Both the position numbers and the translations under genes were made by a program. From assembly GCA_039808025.1 (NCBI GenBank), contig JBDHSK010000001.1, positions 1 through 64,000 of the forward strand: a stretch of 64,000 nt of DNA, written 5' to 3'. The notes under the pieces were generated by a model. That model saw only the letters and a program-made list of their open reading frames with translations. It did no database searches and was not told where the DNA came from. Shown piece after piece: positions 15,892 to 26,314 of the stretch. Each line of letters opens with the position of its first letter. Position 1 is the first letter of the stretch. Source of the stretch: Sandaracinobacteroides sp039808025. Lineage in GTDB: Bacteria; Pseudomonadota; Alphaproteobacteria; Sphingomonadales; Sphingomonadaceae.

Positions 15892-16728
15892 ATGCACGAC
15901 TGGAACGCCATCGAACGGGCCATTGACTCCGGCTGGGAAGACCGTGCCAGTGTCGGCCCTGGCCATGACGTCAGCACGGCCGTCACCGCGGCCCTCGCCG
16001 CTCTCGACAGCGGGGAAAAACGGGTCGCCAGCCGCTCGGCCGATGGCCAGTGGCAGGTGCACCAGTGGCTGAAAAAGGCCGTACTGCTGAGTTTCCGCCT
16101 GGCCCCCAACGCCGTGATGGAAGGAGCGGCCGCCCCTGCGTTCGACAAGGTGCCGCAAAAGACCAGCGGCTGGGATCAGGCACGCTTTGCCGAGGCCGGG
16201 TTCCGCATGGTTCCGGGGGCCGTGGCGCGGCGCGGCGCCTATGTCGCCCGCGATACCGTGCTGATGCCCAGCTTCATCAATATCGGCGCCTATGTCGATA
16301 GCGGCACCATGGTTGATACCTGGGCGACCATTGGCAGTTGCGCCCAGATCGGACGCAATGTGCACATCTCGGGCGGGGTGGGCATCGGCGGCGTTCTGGA
16401 GCCCTTGCAGGCAGGGCCTGTCATCATCGAAGACAACGCCTTCATCGGCGCCCGTTCGGAAGTCGCCGAAGGGGTAATCGTACGCGAAGGCGCGGTGCTG
16501 GCGATGGGGGTGTTCCTTGGCGCCTCCACCAAGATCATCGACCGCGCCACCGGTGAGATCTTCATAGGCGAAGTGCCGGCTTATGCCGTTGTGGTGCCGG
16601 GCACGCTGCCGGGCAAACCGCTGCCCGATGGCACCCCCGGCCCCAATCTGGCCTGTGCCGTCATCGTCAAGCGGGTGGATGCGCAGACGCGGGCGAAAAC
16701 CGCCATCAACGACCTGCTGCGCGACTGA
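15892..16728 (+). CDS. dapD: 2,3,4,5-tetrahydropyridine-2,6-dicarboxylate N-succinyltransferase
   Basis: Catalyses the succinyl-CoA-dependent step of the succinylase branch of lysine/meso-diaminopimelate synthesis. The 278-aa product has a helical N-terminal domain and a left-handed beta-helix with hexapeptide repeats (YVARDTVLMPSFINIGAYVD, VGIGGVLEPLQAGPVIIEDN). Signature motifs MVDTWATIGSCAQIG and FIGARSEVAEGVIVREGAV are present. The start at 15892 has AAGGA 6 nt upstream; an upstream in-frame ATG (15856) overlaps the nucleotidase. Other DAP genes in the window, dapB and dapF, are far away and unlinked. Confidence 0.97.
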   Translation: MHDWNAIERAIDSGWEDRASVGPGHDVSTAVTAALAALDSGEKRVASRSADGQWQVHQWLKKAVLLSFRLAPNAVMEGAAAPAFDKVPQKTSGWDQARFAEAGFRMVPGAVARRGAYVARDTVLMPSFINIGAYVDSGTMVDTWATIGSCAQIGRNVHISGGVGIGGVLEPLQAGPVIIEDNAFIGARSEVAEGVIVREGAVLAMGVFLGASTKIIDRATGEIFIGEVPAYAVVVPGTLPGKPLPDGTPGPNLACAVIVKRVDAQTRAKTAINDLLRD

Positions 16729-16783
16729 TCGCCCGAAAGGCGCCGCACCCGGCCTTCATTACCCGCGCAACACGCAGGCAACA

Positions 16784-16809
16784 AAAAGGGGGCCGGATGG
16801 CCCCCTTTT
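16784..16809. terminator. Bidirectional rho-independent terminator between dapD and pnp
   Basis: AAAAGGGGGCC and GGCCCCCTTTT form a perfect 11-bp stem around the loop GGAT. The A-run on one side and T-run on the other give a U-tract in both directions, so it should stop both dapD (plus) and pnp (minus) transcripts, which converge here. Confidence 0.85.
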
Positions 16810-16834
16810 CCTTTCCTCAGCGGTGGTTTCCGCC

Positions 16835-19162
<2,328 letters not shown>

Positions 19163-19213
19163 GGGATACTCTCTTCATGCCCCCGGCCATGAGCGCCAGA
19201 GGCGTTGCGGATG

Positions 19214-19246
19214 GCAACATGGCCTGTTCAGCAGGCCTAATGTTGC
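19214..19246 (-). promoter_or_regulatory. Hairpin in the pnp 5' leader
   Basis: On the minus strand GCAACAT, a 2-nt bulge and GGCCTG pair with CAGGCC and ATGTTGC around a 5-nt loop, giving 13 bp. It lies 51-84 nt upstream of the pnp start. In E. coli a double-stranded pnp leader is cut by RNase III and used for PNPase autoregulation; this hairpin is placed where it could act similarly. That role is inference. Confidence 0.55.
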
Positions 19247-19284
19247 GGGAACGGGCCGGCGCACCGCGCGCGGCCCCTTATTGC

Positions 19285-19322
19285 AAAACGGCCCCACCCC
19301 CGGGATACGGATGGCGGGGCCG
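19285..19322 (-). terminator. rpsO terminator / rpsO-pnp attenuator
   Basis: On the minus strand CGGCCCCGCC pairs with GGTGGGGCCG (10 bp including one G-U pair) and is followed by TTTT. It begins 12 nt past the rpsO stop codon. As in E. coli, partial termination here would separate abundant rpsO mRNA from pnp. Confidence 0.65.
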
Positions 19323-19334
19323 GATCGACTGGCC

Positions 19335-19604
19335 TTACTTGCGCAGGCCGAGCTTGGCGATGAGCGCCTGATACCGCGCCTCATCCTTGCGCTTCAGATA
19401 ATCGAGAAGCGAACGACGCTTGTTGACCAGCATCAGCAGGCCGCGCCGCGAGTGATTGTCTTTGGCATGGGTCTTGAAGTGCCCGGTGAGATTCTGGATG
19501 CGTTCCGTGAGGATCGCCACCTGCACTTCGGGGCTGCCAGTGTCGCCCGCGCTGCGGGCATTGTCGGCGATGAGCGCGGACTTGCGCTCGGCAGTGATCG
19601 ACAT
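19335..19604 (-). CDS. rpsO: 30S ribosomal protein S15
   Basis: Primary 16S rRNA-binding protein of the small subunit, 89 aa, the normal length. It shows DTGSPEVQVAILTERIQNLT, HFKTHAKDNHSRRGLLMLV and KRRSLLDYLKRKD, the invariant S15 motifs. Two tandem ATGs exist (19607 and 19604); AGGAG is 4 nt from the first and 7 nt from the second, so 19604 is preferred. The truB stop codon (TAG) overlaps this ribosome binding site, coupling the two genes. Confidence 0.98.
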   Translation of the reverse strand: MSITAERKSALIADNARSAGDTGSPEVQVAILTERIQNLTGHFKTHAKDNHSRRGLLMLVNKRRSLLDYLKRKDEARYQALIAKLGLRK

Positions 19605-19614
19605 CATGAGTCTC

Positions 19615-20559
19615 CTACAAGCAGTTGAACCCCCGCACGACATGCAAGTCGTGCGTGTCAGCCTCGACCAGTGCAACCGGAACAGACCCGAGGGTTGCAA
19701 AATACCGGCCGGGTGCCACACGGGGCCCCACAAGGCGTTGTCCTTGTTGAAGGAGTTCGGCTTCGCGGGGGGTAACAGCAAGAACCGGGATGTCGTCCAG
19801 TCCGGCTGTCAGCGGCAAAAGGGCCTGTTCAGGCGCTGCCCCTAGCATCAACTGGCAGGCCGAGTCCAGCGAAATGGCCTGCGCCAGCGTAAATGGCCCG
19901 GCCCCCGTGCGCCGCAGCATCGCCACATGGCCGACAGTTCCGGCAGCCATAGCCAGATCGCGCGCAAGGCTGCGCACATAGGTGCCCTTTGAACACCGCA
20001 CCTCGAAAGTGGCGGTGCCGGCCGTACCATCAGCCATCAGAAGCGCCAGATGGTGTATCACCACCGGGCGCGGAGCAAGCTCCACCGCCTCGCCGGCACG
20101 GGCGCGCTGATAGGCCCGCCGGCCGTCTACCTTGAGGGCCGAAAACGCCGGAGGGGCCTGGGCGATCGGCCCGGTAAAGCGTGGCAGAAGGGCTTCAAGA
20201 GCAGCGGCCTGCGGACGGTGATCGCTGGTCGCCACCACTTCGCCCTCCCGGTCATCGGTGCTGGTGGCCACTCCGAAGGCAATGGTGAAGCGATAGGTTT
20301 TCGGCCCGTTCAGAAGGGCGCCTGTCAGCTTGGTGGCTTCCCCCAAGGCAACCGGCAGCACCCCCGATGCCAGCGGATCGAGAGTGCCGCCGTGGCCGAT
20401 ACGCAACTGCCCCGGCCCCGATCGCGGGCCGCCATGACCACCATCGCGCAAGGCCCTCTTCAGGCGGCCCACCACCTGGGCGCTGCTTGGCCCCATCGGC
20501 TTGTCGATCACCAGCCAGCCGTGCAACCCCCGGCCCCGTTCAGCCATCGATTCCTTCAT
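19615..20559 (-). CDS. truB: tRNA pseudouridine(55) synthase TruB
   Basis: Makes pseudouridine at position 55 of the tRNA T-loop. The 314-aa protein contains GWLVIDKPMGPSS, the catalytic motif HGGTLDPLASGVLP with Asp61, and CSKGTYVRSLARDLA, all TruB-specific. An internal ATG at 20547 (residue 5) has AAGGA 4 nt before it and may be the true start; the first ATG lacks a clear ribosome binding site. It lies directly upstream of rpsO, the widespread truB-rpsO-pnp order. Confidence 0.95.
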   Translation of the reverse strand: MKESMAERGRGLHGWLVIDKPMGPSSAQVVGRLKRALRDGGHGGPRSGPGQLRIGHGGTLDPLASGVLPVALGEATKLTGALLNGPKTYRFTIAFGVATSTDDREGEVVATSDHRPQAAALEALLPRFTGPIAQAPPAFSALKVDGRRAYQRARAGEAVELAPRPVVIHHLALLMADGTAGTATFEVRCSKGTYVRSLARDLAMAAGTVGHVAMLRRTGAGPFTLAQAISLDSACQLMLGAAPEQALLPLTAGLDDIPVLAVTPREAELLQQGQRLVGPRVAPGRYFATLGSVPVALVEADTHDLHVVRGFNCL

Positions 20560-20583
20560 GCCGCAGGCCCATGCACCGGACTG

Positions 20584-20604
20584 GCCGGGGATGTCACCCC
20601 CGGC
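20584..20604 (-). terminator. Possible terminator downstream of amtB
   Basis: GCCGGGG and CCCCGGC form a perfect 7-bp stem with a 7-nt loop, 5 nt past the amtB stop codon and before truB. There is no T-run, so the termination role is uncertain; it could also act only as an mRNA 3'-end stabiliser. Confidence 0.4.
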
Positions 20605-20609
20605 TGCCG

Positions 20610-21941
20610 TCAGTAGTTATAGGCACGCTCACCATGCTCACCCAGATCAAGCCCCTGACGTTCGACATCGGGGGCCACCCGCAGGCCTGATACCGAGCGG
20701 GCCACCAGGAAGGCAATGGTTGACCCAACACCCGACCACAGGATGGCAACCAGCACCGATTTGGTCTGGACCCACAGTTGCGCCAGCGCATCGTAATCGG
20801 CATCGGCAGGGCCACCCAGCGCCGCCATCATGGTGAAGGCGGTTCCAACTGAGCCGATGATCCCGCCCAGACCATGAATGCCGAACACGTCGAGCGAATC
20901 GTCAAAGCCAAGCCTGGGCTTCACCCGCATCACGAAGACGCAGCAGGCAATTGCCGCCACCGCCCCCAGCAGGATCGCCCCGAACGGCCCGGCATTGGCA
21001 GCGGCCGGAGTCACGGCGACCAGCCCGGCTATCGCCCCCGAACAGCCACCCAGCAGCGACCCGGCATGGCCCAGCAGCTTTTCCGTCAGCATCCAGAACA
21101 ATACCCCGGCTGCAGCCGCCAGAAAGGTATTCAGCAGCGCCAGTCCGGCAATGCCGTTGGCTTCCAGTGCTGATCCGGCATTGAAACCGAACCACCCCAC
21201 CCACAGCAGGCCGGTGCCGACCAGAGTCATGGTCAGCGAATGCGGCGCCATCACCTCGCGCTGATAGCCGATGCGTTTACCCACCATCAGGCAGCCGACG
21301 AGCGCTGCGACCCCGGCGTTGATGTGAACCACCGTGCCGCCGGCGAAATCGAGCGCGCCCCACTGGAAAATCAGCCCGGTGGTGGCGGGCGAGCCGCCCA
21401 GATACCAGACCATGTGCGCCATCGGGTAATAGACGATTGGAAGCCAGATAATCGCAAACACCATCAGTGCTGCAAACTTCATCCGCTCGACCAGGCCGCC
21501 CACGACAAGGGCAATGGTAATCGCGGAAAATGCCATCTGGAACGCCACGAATACCAGCTCGGAAATGACGACACCCTCGGTGAAGGTGGCAACTGTCGAT
21601 GAAGGCGTGATGCCGGCCAGAAAGAACTTGCCCGACGACAGAAAGGCGTTGCCGTCTCCGCCAAAGGCGAGCCCATAGCCGAACATCACCCACATCAGCA
21701 TGGCGAGGCTCGCCACTGCCAATACCTGGGTGAGCACCGAGGCCATGTTCTTGGCGCGCACAAGCCCGCCATAAAACAGCGCAAGGCCTGGCACGATCAT
21801 CGCCATGACCAGCACCGTCGAGATCATCATCCACGCGGCATCGCCCTTCATCACCGATGCCGCCGCCGTTGCCGACTGTTGCGCCGCAGCAGGTGATGCC
21901 AGCCCGATCAGGCCGGTGCCACACAACAGCTGAAGCCCCAT
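20610..21941 (-). CDS. amtB: Ammonium transporter AmtB
   Basis: Inner-membrane ammonium channel of the Amt/Mep/Rh family. From the ATG at 21941 the product is 443 aa: a signal-peptide-like segment (LLCGTGLIGLASPAAAQ), then 11 hydrophobic helices with the family motifs VPGLALFYGGLVRAKN, GALDFAGGTVVHINAGVAAL (first pore histidine) and DVFGIHGLGGIIGS (second pore histidine). The frame is open further to a GTG at 22070 that has a good AAGGAG 9 nt upstream, but the intervening codons have low third-position GC and look non-coding. No glnK, the usual partner, is adjacent. Confidence 0.95.
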   Translation of the reverse strand: MGLQLLCGTGLIGLASPAAAQQSATAAASVMKGDAAWMMISTVLVMAMIVPGLALFYGGLVRAKNMASVLTQVLAVASLAMLMWVMFGYGLAFGGDGNAFLSSGKFFLAGITPSSTVATFTEGVVISELVFVAFQMAFSAITIALVVGGLVERMKFAALMVFAIIWLPIVYYPMAHMVWYLGGSPATTGLIFQWGALDFAGGTVVHINAGVAALVGCLMVGKRIGYQREVMAPHSLTMTLVGTGLLWVGWFGFNAGSALEANGIAGLALLNTFLAAAAGVLFWMLTEKLLGHAGSLLGGCSGAIAGLVAVTPAAANAGPFGAILLGAVAAIACCVFVMRVKPRLGFDDSLDVFGIHGLGGIIGSVGTAFTMMAALGGPADADYDALAQLWVQTKSVLVAILWSGVGSTIAFLVARSVSGLRVAPDVERQGLDLGEHGERAYNY

Positions 21942-22260
21942 GCCCGCCTGCTGGCCACTGAACCGGAACTGGTTGAGCGGAGAGCGCCACCACCAGGCAA
22001 GATGTTGATTCAAAACATCTATCCGAGAATCAATTTCCCAGGGTCCAAATGGTTTGGCAATCCGCTTCACTGCATAGGTCTCCTTCCAATGGGGACAATG
22101 TGCAGTCTGCGAGAATGACGCAGCGCAGCATGATGGGCAAGAGACAATTTCAGGAAAATTTTGCAGTGCGCAACACTTCCGAACACCAGCAATGCGCGAC
22201 CAGCAACAGGCAACGGGTTGTTGCCAGTTACGCCAGCACCGTCAGAGGGTTAGCTGCGGG
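21942..22260 (-). other. Leader/promoter region of amtB
   Basis: A 319-bp stretch without a convincing gene. On the minus strand it holds a strong ribosome binding site (AAGGAG at about 22080-22085) followed by a two-codon ATG-CAG-stop and by GTG 22070, which is in frame with amtB. It also holds a GGCAAC/GTTGCC inverted repeat at 22209-22225, just past the end of the upstream gene. I looked for sigma-54 elements; none has correct -24/-12 spacing. Confidence 0.5.
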
Positions 22261-22599
22261 CTATGGAACGGTTTTCTGTGCTGGCACTGCCGGTTTGCTC
22301 ACAACCGCGCGTGCGGCCGCCTTGCGGTTCCGGGTGCCGGCAAGACGCGCAGCAGGTTTTCCCTCGGCAGTGGCCCCAGCCTCGCGGGTGGCGCGGCGTT
22401 CAAGCCAGCGGGCAAAGACGGCGCTCCCAACCGCCGTTGCCACCATGCCCACCGGCCCCAGCCGCCGGGCGATCATCGGGATGGCGGTCGGCAGCACAAA
22501 GCCGACGGCCGCCCCCAGCGGCCCGGCCGTAACGCCGCCAATGGTGCGGGCAAGCGTGCGGCCAGCCAGCGCGGTGATCAGTTTGCCAAGTATCGCCAT
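22261..22599 (-). CDS. Conserved hypothetical protein with glycine-rich hydrophobic segments
   Basis: A 112-aa protein I do not recognise. The first 65 residues contain two hydrophobic glycine/alanine-rich stretches (GGVTAGPLGAAVGFVLPTAI and GPVGMVATAVGSAVFARWL). A basic, alanine-rich tail (RRATREAGATAEGKPAARLA, RNRKAAARAV) follows. It may be membrane-associated with a cytoplasmic basic tail. The ATG at 22599 was chosen because upstream codons are unlike a gene and this ATG begins the hydrophobic region. It lies 31 bp after hemW on the same strand, so it is probably the last gene of rph-rdgB-hemW. Confidence 0.6.
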   Translation of the reverse strand: MAILGKLITALAGRTLARTIGGVTAGPLGAAVGFVLPTAIPMIARRLGPVGMVATAVGSAVFARWLERRATREAGATAEGKPAARLAGTRNRKAAARAVVSKPAVPAQKTVP

Positions 22600-22630
22600 G
22601 CCGCCGAAGGTAGCGGATGCTGGCGGCATT

Positions 22631-23839
22631 TCAAGCAGCCAGCAATTCCACCAGCAGGCGGTTGGTCACCATCCGCCCGGCGGGCGTCACCTGCAACACC
22701 GGCCCCGGCGCCAGCAGGCCCATTGCCACCAGCTTCTGGCGGGCATCGGCATCAAGGATCGCCGCCAGTTCCACCCCGGTGCTGGCCAGAAACCGGCCGG
22801 GATCAATCCCCTCGGCCAGCCTCAGGCCCATCAGCAGGGCTTCACGCGCGGCCTCGGGCGGCGGCACTGGCGTTTCGCTTTCCAGCCCATGGCCATGGGC
22901 CTGCACCGCTTCCAGCCAGCCTTCCGGGCGGCGCAGACGCATGGTCGCCAACCCGCAGCGGCGGCCGTGCGCCCCCGGCCCCACCCCCACATAGGGCTGA
23001 TAGCGCCAATAGGCGAGGTTGTGGCGGCTTTCCTCTCCGGGGCGTGCATGGTTCGAAACTTCGTAAAGCCCCAGACCGGCGGCCTGCGTCAACGCGCCCG
23101 TCAACTCGAACATGGTGGCGGCTTCGTCTTCGCCAGGCAGCGCCAGCTTGCCGGCACGATAAAGGCTGGCAAACCGTGTGCCCTCCTCTATCGTCAGTTG
23201 ATAGGCGGATAGATGACCGGTGCCAAAGCCAAGCGCCCGGGTCAGTTCAGACCGCCAGCTTTCTGCCGTCTGCCCGGGCCGCGAATGGATAAGGTCGATG
23301 CTGACACGCGGAAAATGGCGCTGCGCAACGTCGATCGCCGCCAGCCCCTGTGCCAGATCATGCGGGCGGCCCAGCAGCTTCAGGGCCCCGTCATCGAGTG
23401 CCTGTATGCCAAGTGACACGCGGTTCACGCCGGCAGCGGCAAAGCCGGCAAAGCGTGCGGCCTCTACCGAAGAAGGGTTGGCCTCCAGTGTGATTTCCAC
23501 GTCGTCGGCCAGCGGCCAGTGGCGCAAGGCCGCCGCGATCAGCGCAGCAACGGTTGCCGGGTGCATCAACGATGGTGTGCCACCACCAAAGAAGATGGAC
23601 ACCAGCTGATGGTCGGCCGTCAGCCGCGCTTCATGCGCCAGATCAGCAAGCAGCGCCGCCTTCCAGGCCGCTTCGTCGATTTTGGCCCGCACATGCGAGT
23701 TGAAATCGCAATAGGGGCATTTGGTGACACAAAACGGCCAGTGAATATAAAGCGCAAGCGGCTTCGGCCCAGAATCGGTCTGTGGCATTGCCGGCCGCTC
23801 CGTCTGGCCCGCAGCCGGCCCGCCGGCAAGCGCTGTCAC
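22631..23839 (-). CDS. hemW: Radical SAM haem chaperone HemW
   Basis: Radical SAM protein of the HemN/HemW family, 402 aa. The motif YIHWPFCVTKCPYC gives Cys37, Cys41 and Cys44; the fourth cysteine that marks true HemN after the CxxxCxxC is replaced (CPYCDFN), as in HemW. IFFGGGTPSL and IDLIHSRPGQT are conserved. HemW proteins bind haem and are thought to deliver it to respiratory enzymes, not to oxidise coproporphyrinogen. It overlaps rdgB by 4 bp. An internal ATG at residue 18 is possible, but the ATGA overlap supports the first. Confidence 0.93.
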   Translation of the reverse strand: MTALAGGPAAGQTERPAMPQTDSGPKPLALYIHWPFCVTKCPYCDFNSHVRAKIDEAAWKAALLADLAHEARLTADHQLVSIFFGGGTPSLMHPATVAALIAAALRHWPLADDVEITLEANPSSVEAARFAGFAAAGVNRVSLGIQALDDGALKLLGRPHDLAQGLAAIDVAQRHFPRVSIDLIHSRPGQTAESWRSELTRALGFGTGHLSAYQLTIEEGTRFASLYRAGKLALPGEDEAATMFELTGALTQAAGLGLYEVSNHARPGEESRHNLAYWRYQPYVGVGPGAHGRRCGLATMRLRRPEGWLEAVQAHGHGLESETPVPPPEAAREALLMGLRLAEGIDPGRFLASTGVELAAILDADARQKLVAMGLLAPGPVLQVTPAGRMVTNRLLVELLAA

Positions 23840-24444
23840 CCCAGAAGCTCCGCCTGCAGTTTCGCGAAAGCGGCGGCGCGATGGCTGATGGCATGCTTGG
23901 CTTCCGGTTCCATCTCGCCGAATGTCTGCTGATAGCCATCAGCCACGAACATCGGGTCATAGCCAAAGCCGTTGCCGCCGCGCGGCGGCCATACCAGCGA
24001 CCCGGCACAGCGGCCCTCGAACAGCCGTTCGCGGCCATCTGGCCACACCAGCGCCAGCGTACAGACAAAGGCCGCCGCGCGACTGTCGGTTGGCCGCAGT
24101 TTCTCATGCACCTTCGTCATCGCCAGCATCCAGTCGCGGCCATTGGGGGTTTCCGCCCAGTTGGCGGTGTAAACCCCGGGGGCGCCACCCAGCGCTGCCA
24201 CTTCAAGGCCGCTGTCATCGGCCAGTGCCGGCAAGCCGGAACCGGCACAGGCAAAACGCGCCTTCAGAAGCGCGTTGCCGGCAAAACTGTCTTCAGTTTC
24301 TTCGGGTTCGGCCAGACCAAAGGCTGAAGCCGGCAATGTTTCGATACCAAAAGGGGCAAGCAGGGCGGCGATTTCCACAAGCTTGCCCCGGTTGTGGCTG
24401 GCCAGCACCAGCTTGGGGCCGATGTGGTTCAGCGGCGTGCTCAT
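23836..24444 (-). CDS. rdgB: XTP/dITP diphosphatase (RdgB/HAM1)
   Basis: House-cleaning pyrophosphatase that removes non-canonical purine nucleotides (ITP, dITP, XTP). The 202-aa sequence has the LVLASHNRGKLVEI N-terminus, ALADDSGLEVAALGGAPGVY and the C-terminal GGNGFGYDPMFVADG and HAISHRAAA substrate-binding motifs. Length is normal. It overlaps rph upstream and hemW downstream by 4 bp each, in the common rph-rdgB-hemW order. Confidence 0.97.
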   Translation of the reverse strand: MSTPLNHIGPKLVLASHNRGKLVEIAALLAPFGIETLPASAFGLAEPEETEDSFAGNALLKARFACAGSGLPALADDSGLEVAALGGAPGVYTANWAETPNGRDWMLAMTKVHEKLRPTDSRAAAFVCTLALVWPDGRERLFEGRCAGSLVWPPRGGNGFGYDPMFVADGYQQTFGEMEPEAKHAISHRAAAFAKLQAELLG

Positions 24445-25157
24445 CGCCCGGTCGCCCGTCGCTGGGCGGCGAATATCTCTGTGCAGCCAATGCGTGCCAG
24501 CCGCAGCAGGCGCAGCAGGGTTTCCTCGTCGAACGGCTCACCTTCGGCGGTGGCCTGCACTTCGCAAAGGCGATTGTCAGAGGTGAGGACGAAATTGCCA
24601 TCGGTATGGGCGTTCGAATCCTCGGCATAATCGAGGTCGAGCACCGGCGTTCCTTCGAACACCCCGCAGGAAACCGCAGCCACCTGCTGCGCCAATGGGT
24701 CAGTTGCGAACGGGGTTTCGGCGTGGATCTTGTCAAGCGCCAGGCGCAGCGCCACCCATGCTCCGGAAATGGCAGCAGTTCGGGTGCCGCCATCGGCCTG
24801 AAGCACATCGCAATCAAGGGTGATCTGCCGCTCTCCCAGCGCCTTCAGGTCGGTAACGGCGCGCAGCGAACGGCCAATCAGCCGCTGGATTTCCTGCGTG
24901 CGGCCCGATTGCCTGCCCTTGGCGGCCTCCCGGCTGCCGCGGCTATGGGTGGCGCGTGGCAACATGCCATATTCGGCCGTTACCCAGCCTTCGCCCTTGC
25001 CGCGCAGCCAAGGCGGCAACCGTTCCTCGACCGAGGCGGTCACCAGCACATGGGTGTTGCCGAACTGCACCAGGCACGAGCCTTCGGCATAGGGGTTGCA
25101 GGCCGGGGTCATGGTGATCCCGCGCATCTGGTCTGGGGCACGGCCCGACGGGCGCAT
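24441..25157 (-). CDS. rph: Ribonuclease PH
   Basis: Phosphorolytic 3' exoribonuclease that trims tRNA 3' ends. The 238-aa protein starts MRPSGRAPDQMR and carries EGSCLVQFGNTHVLVTASVE, the RNase PH core SGRTQEIQRLIGRSLRAV, and the catalytic QADGGTRTAAISGAW and DLDYAEDSNAHTD motifs. It is the first gene of the rph-rdgB-hemW operon and is divergent from hrcA, with 95 bp between the two starts. Confidence 0.97.
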   Translation of the reverse strand: MRPSGRAPDQMRGITMTPACNPYAEGSCLVQFGNTHVLVTASVEERLPPWLRGKGEGWVTAEYGMLPRATHSRGSREAAKGRQSGRTQEIQRLIGRSLRAVTDLKALGERQITLDCDVLQADGGTRTAAISGAWVALRLALDKIHAETPFATDPLAQQVAAVSCGVFEGTPVLDLDYAEDSNAHTDGNFVLTSDNRLCEVQATAEGEPFDEETLLRLLRLARIGCTEIFAAQRRATGR

Positions 25158-25252
25158 AGACAGGTCCTTTGATCAAGAAGTGTTCGAAAGCCACGGGTGC
25201 CATAGCGCTACAGCCGGCTTGCGCCAACCTCAGTCGGGGCTACATTCAGGGC

Positions 25253-26314
25253 ATGAGCCCTCGCACCCCCGGCCCATCCACCCACCCGGTGAGGATCGAT
25301 CAGCTGTCCGACAGGGCGCGGATGGTCTTTCGCGACATCATCGAATCCTACCTGACCACCGGCACGCCCGTCGGTTCGCGCACGCTGTCGCGGCAGGGGG
25401 CGCTGCATCTGTCGGCGGCCTCCATCCGCAATGTCATGCAGGATCTGGAAGAAATCGGCCTGCTGGCAGCGCCCCACACCTCGGCGGGGCGGGTGCCAAC
25501 CGAACAGGGCCTGCGGCTGTTCGTCGATGGCATGATGCAGGCCGCCACCCCCGACCCGGCCGACACTGCCGCCATCGAGGCCGAGGCCCGGCGCACCGGC
25601 ACCAGTATCGAGGATACCCTCACCCGCACGACAGCCGCCCTGTCGGGCCTTGCCCAGTGCGCTGCCGTCATCGCCACCCCCAAGCACGAGCCGGTGCTGC
25701 GGCAGCTTTCGTTCGTTCCGCTGTCATCGGACCGGGTGCTGGCCGTGCTGGTAGGGGCCGATGGAAGCGTGGAAAACCGGGTGCTGGAAAGCAATGGCCC
25801 CTTGCCCGGACCCATTCTCGTCCAGGCGCAGAATTATGTGAACGAACGCCTGCGCGGCCTCACCCTGAAGCAGGCGGTGGCGCAACTGCAGGCCGAGATG
25901 GAAAGCGGCCGCGCCGAACTCGATATCCTGACATCCGATCTGGTGGCGCGCGGGCTTGCCAGCTGGTCAGCCGATGCGAAGGGGCCGGTGCTGATCGTGC
26001 GCGGGCAGGCGCATGTGCTTGATTCAACTGATCTTGAACGGGCCCGCGCCCTGCTGGAAGAACTGGAGGACAAGGCCGAGCTGATGCACCTGCTTGAGCA
26101 GGCGCGCGAGGCCGAAGCGATGAAAATCTTCATCGGGGCGGAAAACAAGCTGTTCGCGCTTTCCGGCTCCTCGGTGATCGCTGCCCCCTATCGCGGAGCG
26201 GATGGACGGGTTATCGGCGTTGTCGGAGTGATCGGCCCCACGCGGTTGAACTATGCGCGGGTCATCCCCATGGTGGATTTCACAGCGAACAGATTATCGA
26301 GGTTGATGGCATGA
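25253..26314 (+). CDS. hrcA: Heat-inducible transcription repressor HrcA
   Basis: Repressor of groESL/dnaK-type heat shock operons through the CIRCE element. The 353-aa product has an N-terminal winged helix (LSDRARMVFRDIIESYLTTG, PVGSRTLSR, SAASIRNVMQDLEEIGLL, PHTSAGRVPTEQGLRLFVD) and the C-terminal GAF-like domain ending NYARVIPMVDFTANRLSRLM. The start ATG 25253 is preceded by CAGGG; the longer open frame to 25169 reaches into the rph promoter. I saw no CIRCE inverted repeat upstream, so it is not obviously self-regulated that way. It overlaps grpE by 4 bp. Confidence 0.96.
   Translation: MSPRTPGPSTHPVRIDQLSDRARMVFRDIIESYLTTGTPVGSRTLSRQGALHLSAASIRNVMQDLEEIGLLAAPHTSAGRVPTEQGLRLFVDGMMQAATPDPADTAAIEAEARRTGTSIEDTLTRTTAALSGLAQCAAVIATPKHEPVLRQLSFVPLSSDRVLAVLVGADGSVENRVLESNGPLPGPILVQAQNYVNERLRGLTLKQAVAQLQAEMESGRAELDILTSDLVARGLASWSADAKGPVLIVRGQAHVLDSTDLERARALLEELEDKAELMHLLEQAREAEAMKIFIGAENKLFALSGSSVIAAPYRGADGRVIGVVGVIGPTRLNYARVIPMVDFTANRLSRLMA

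Noticed and set aside
22081..22260. Sigma-54 promoter for amtB
   Set aside because: Candidates such as TGGTCGCGCATTGCT and TGGCAACAACCCGTTGC have the wrong distance between the GG and GC elements.
25158..25252. CIRCE operator upstream of hrcA
   Set aside because: I looked for the TTAGCACTC-N9-GAGTGCTAA inverted repeat and found nothing close to it.
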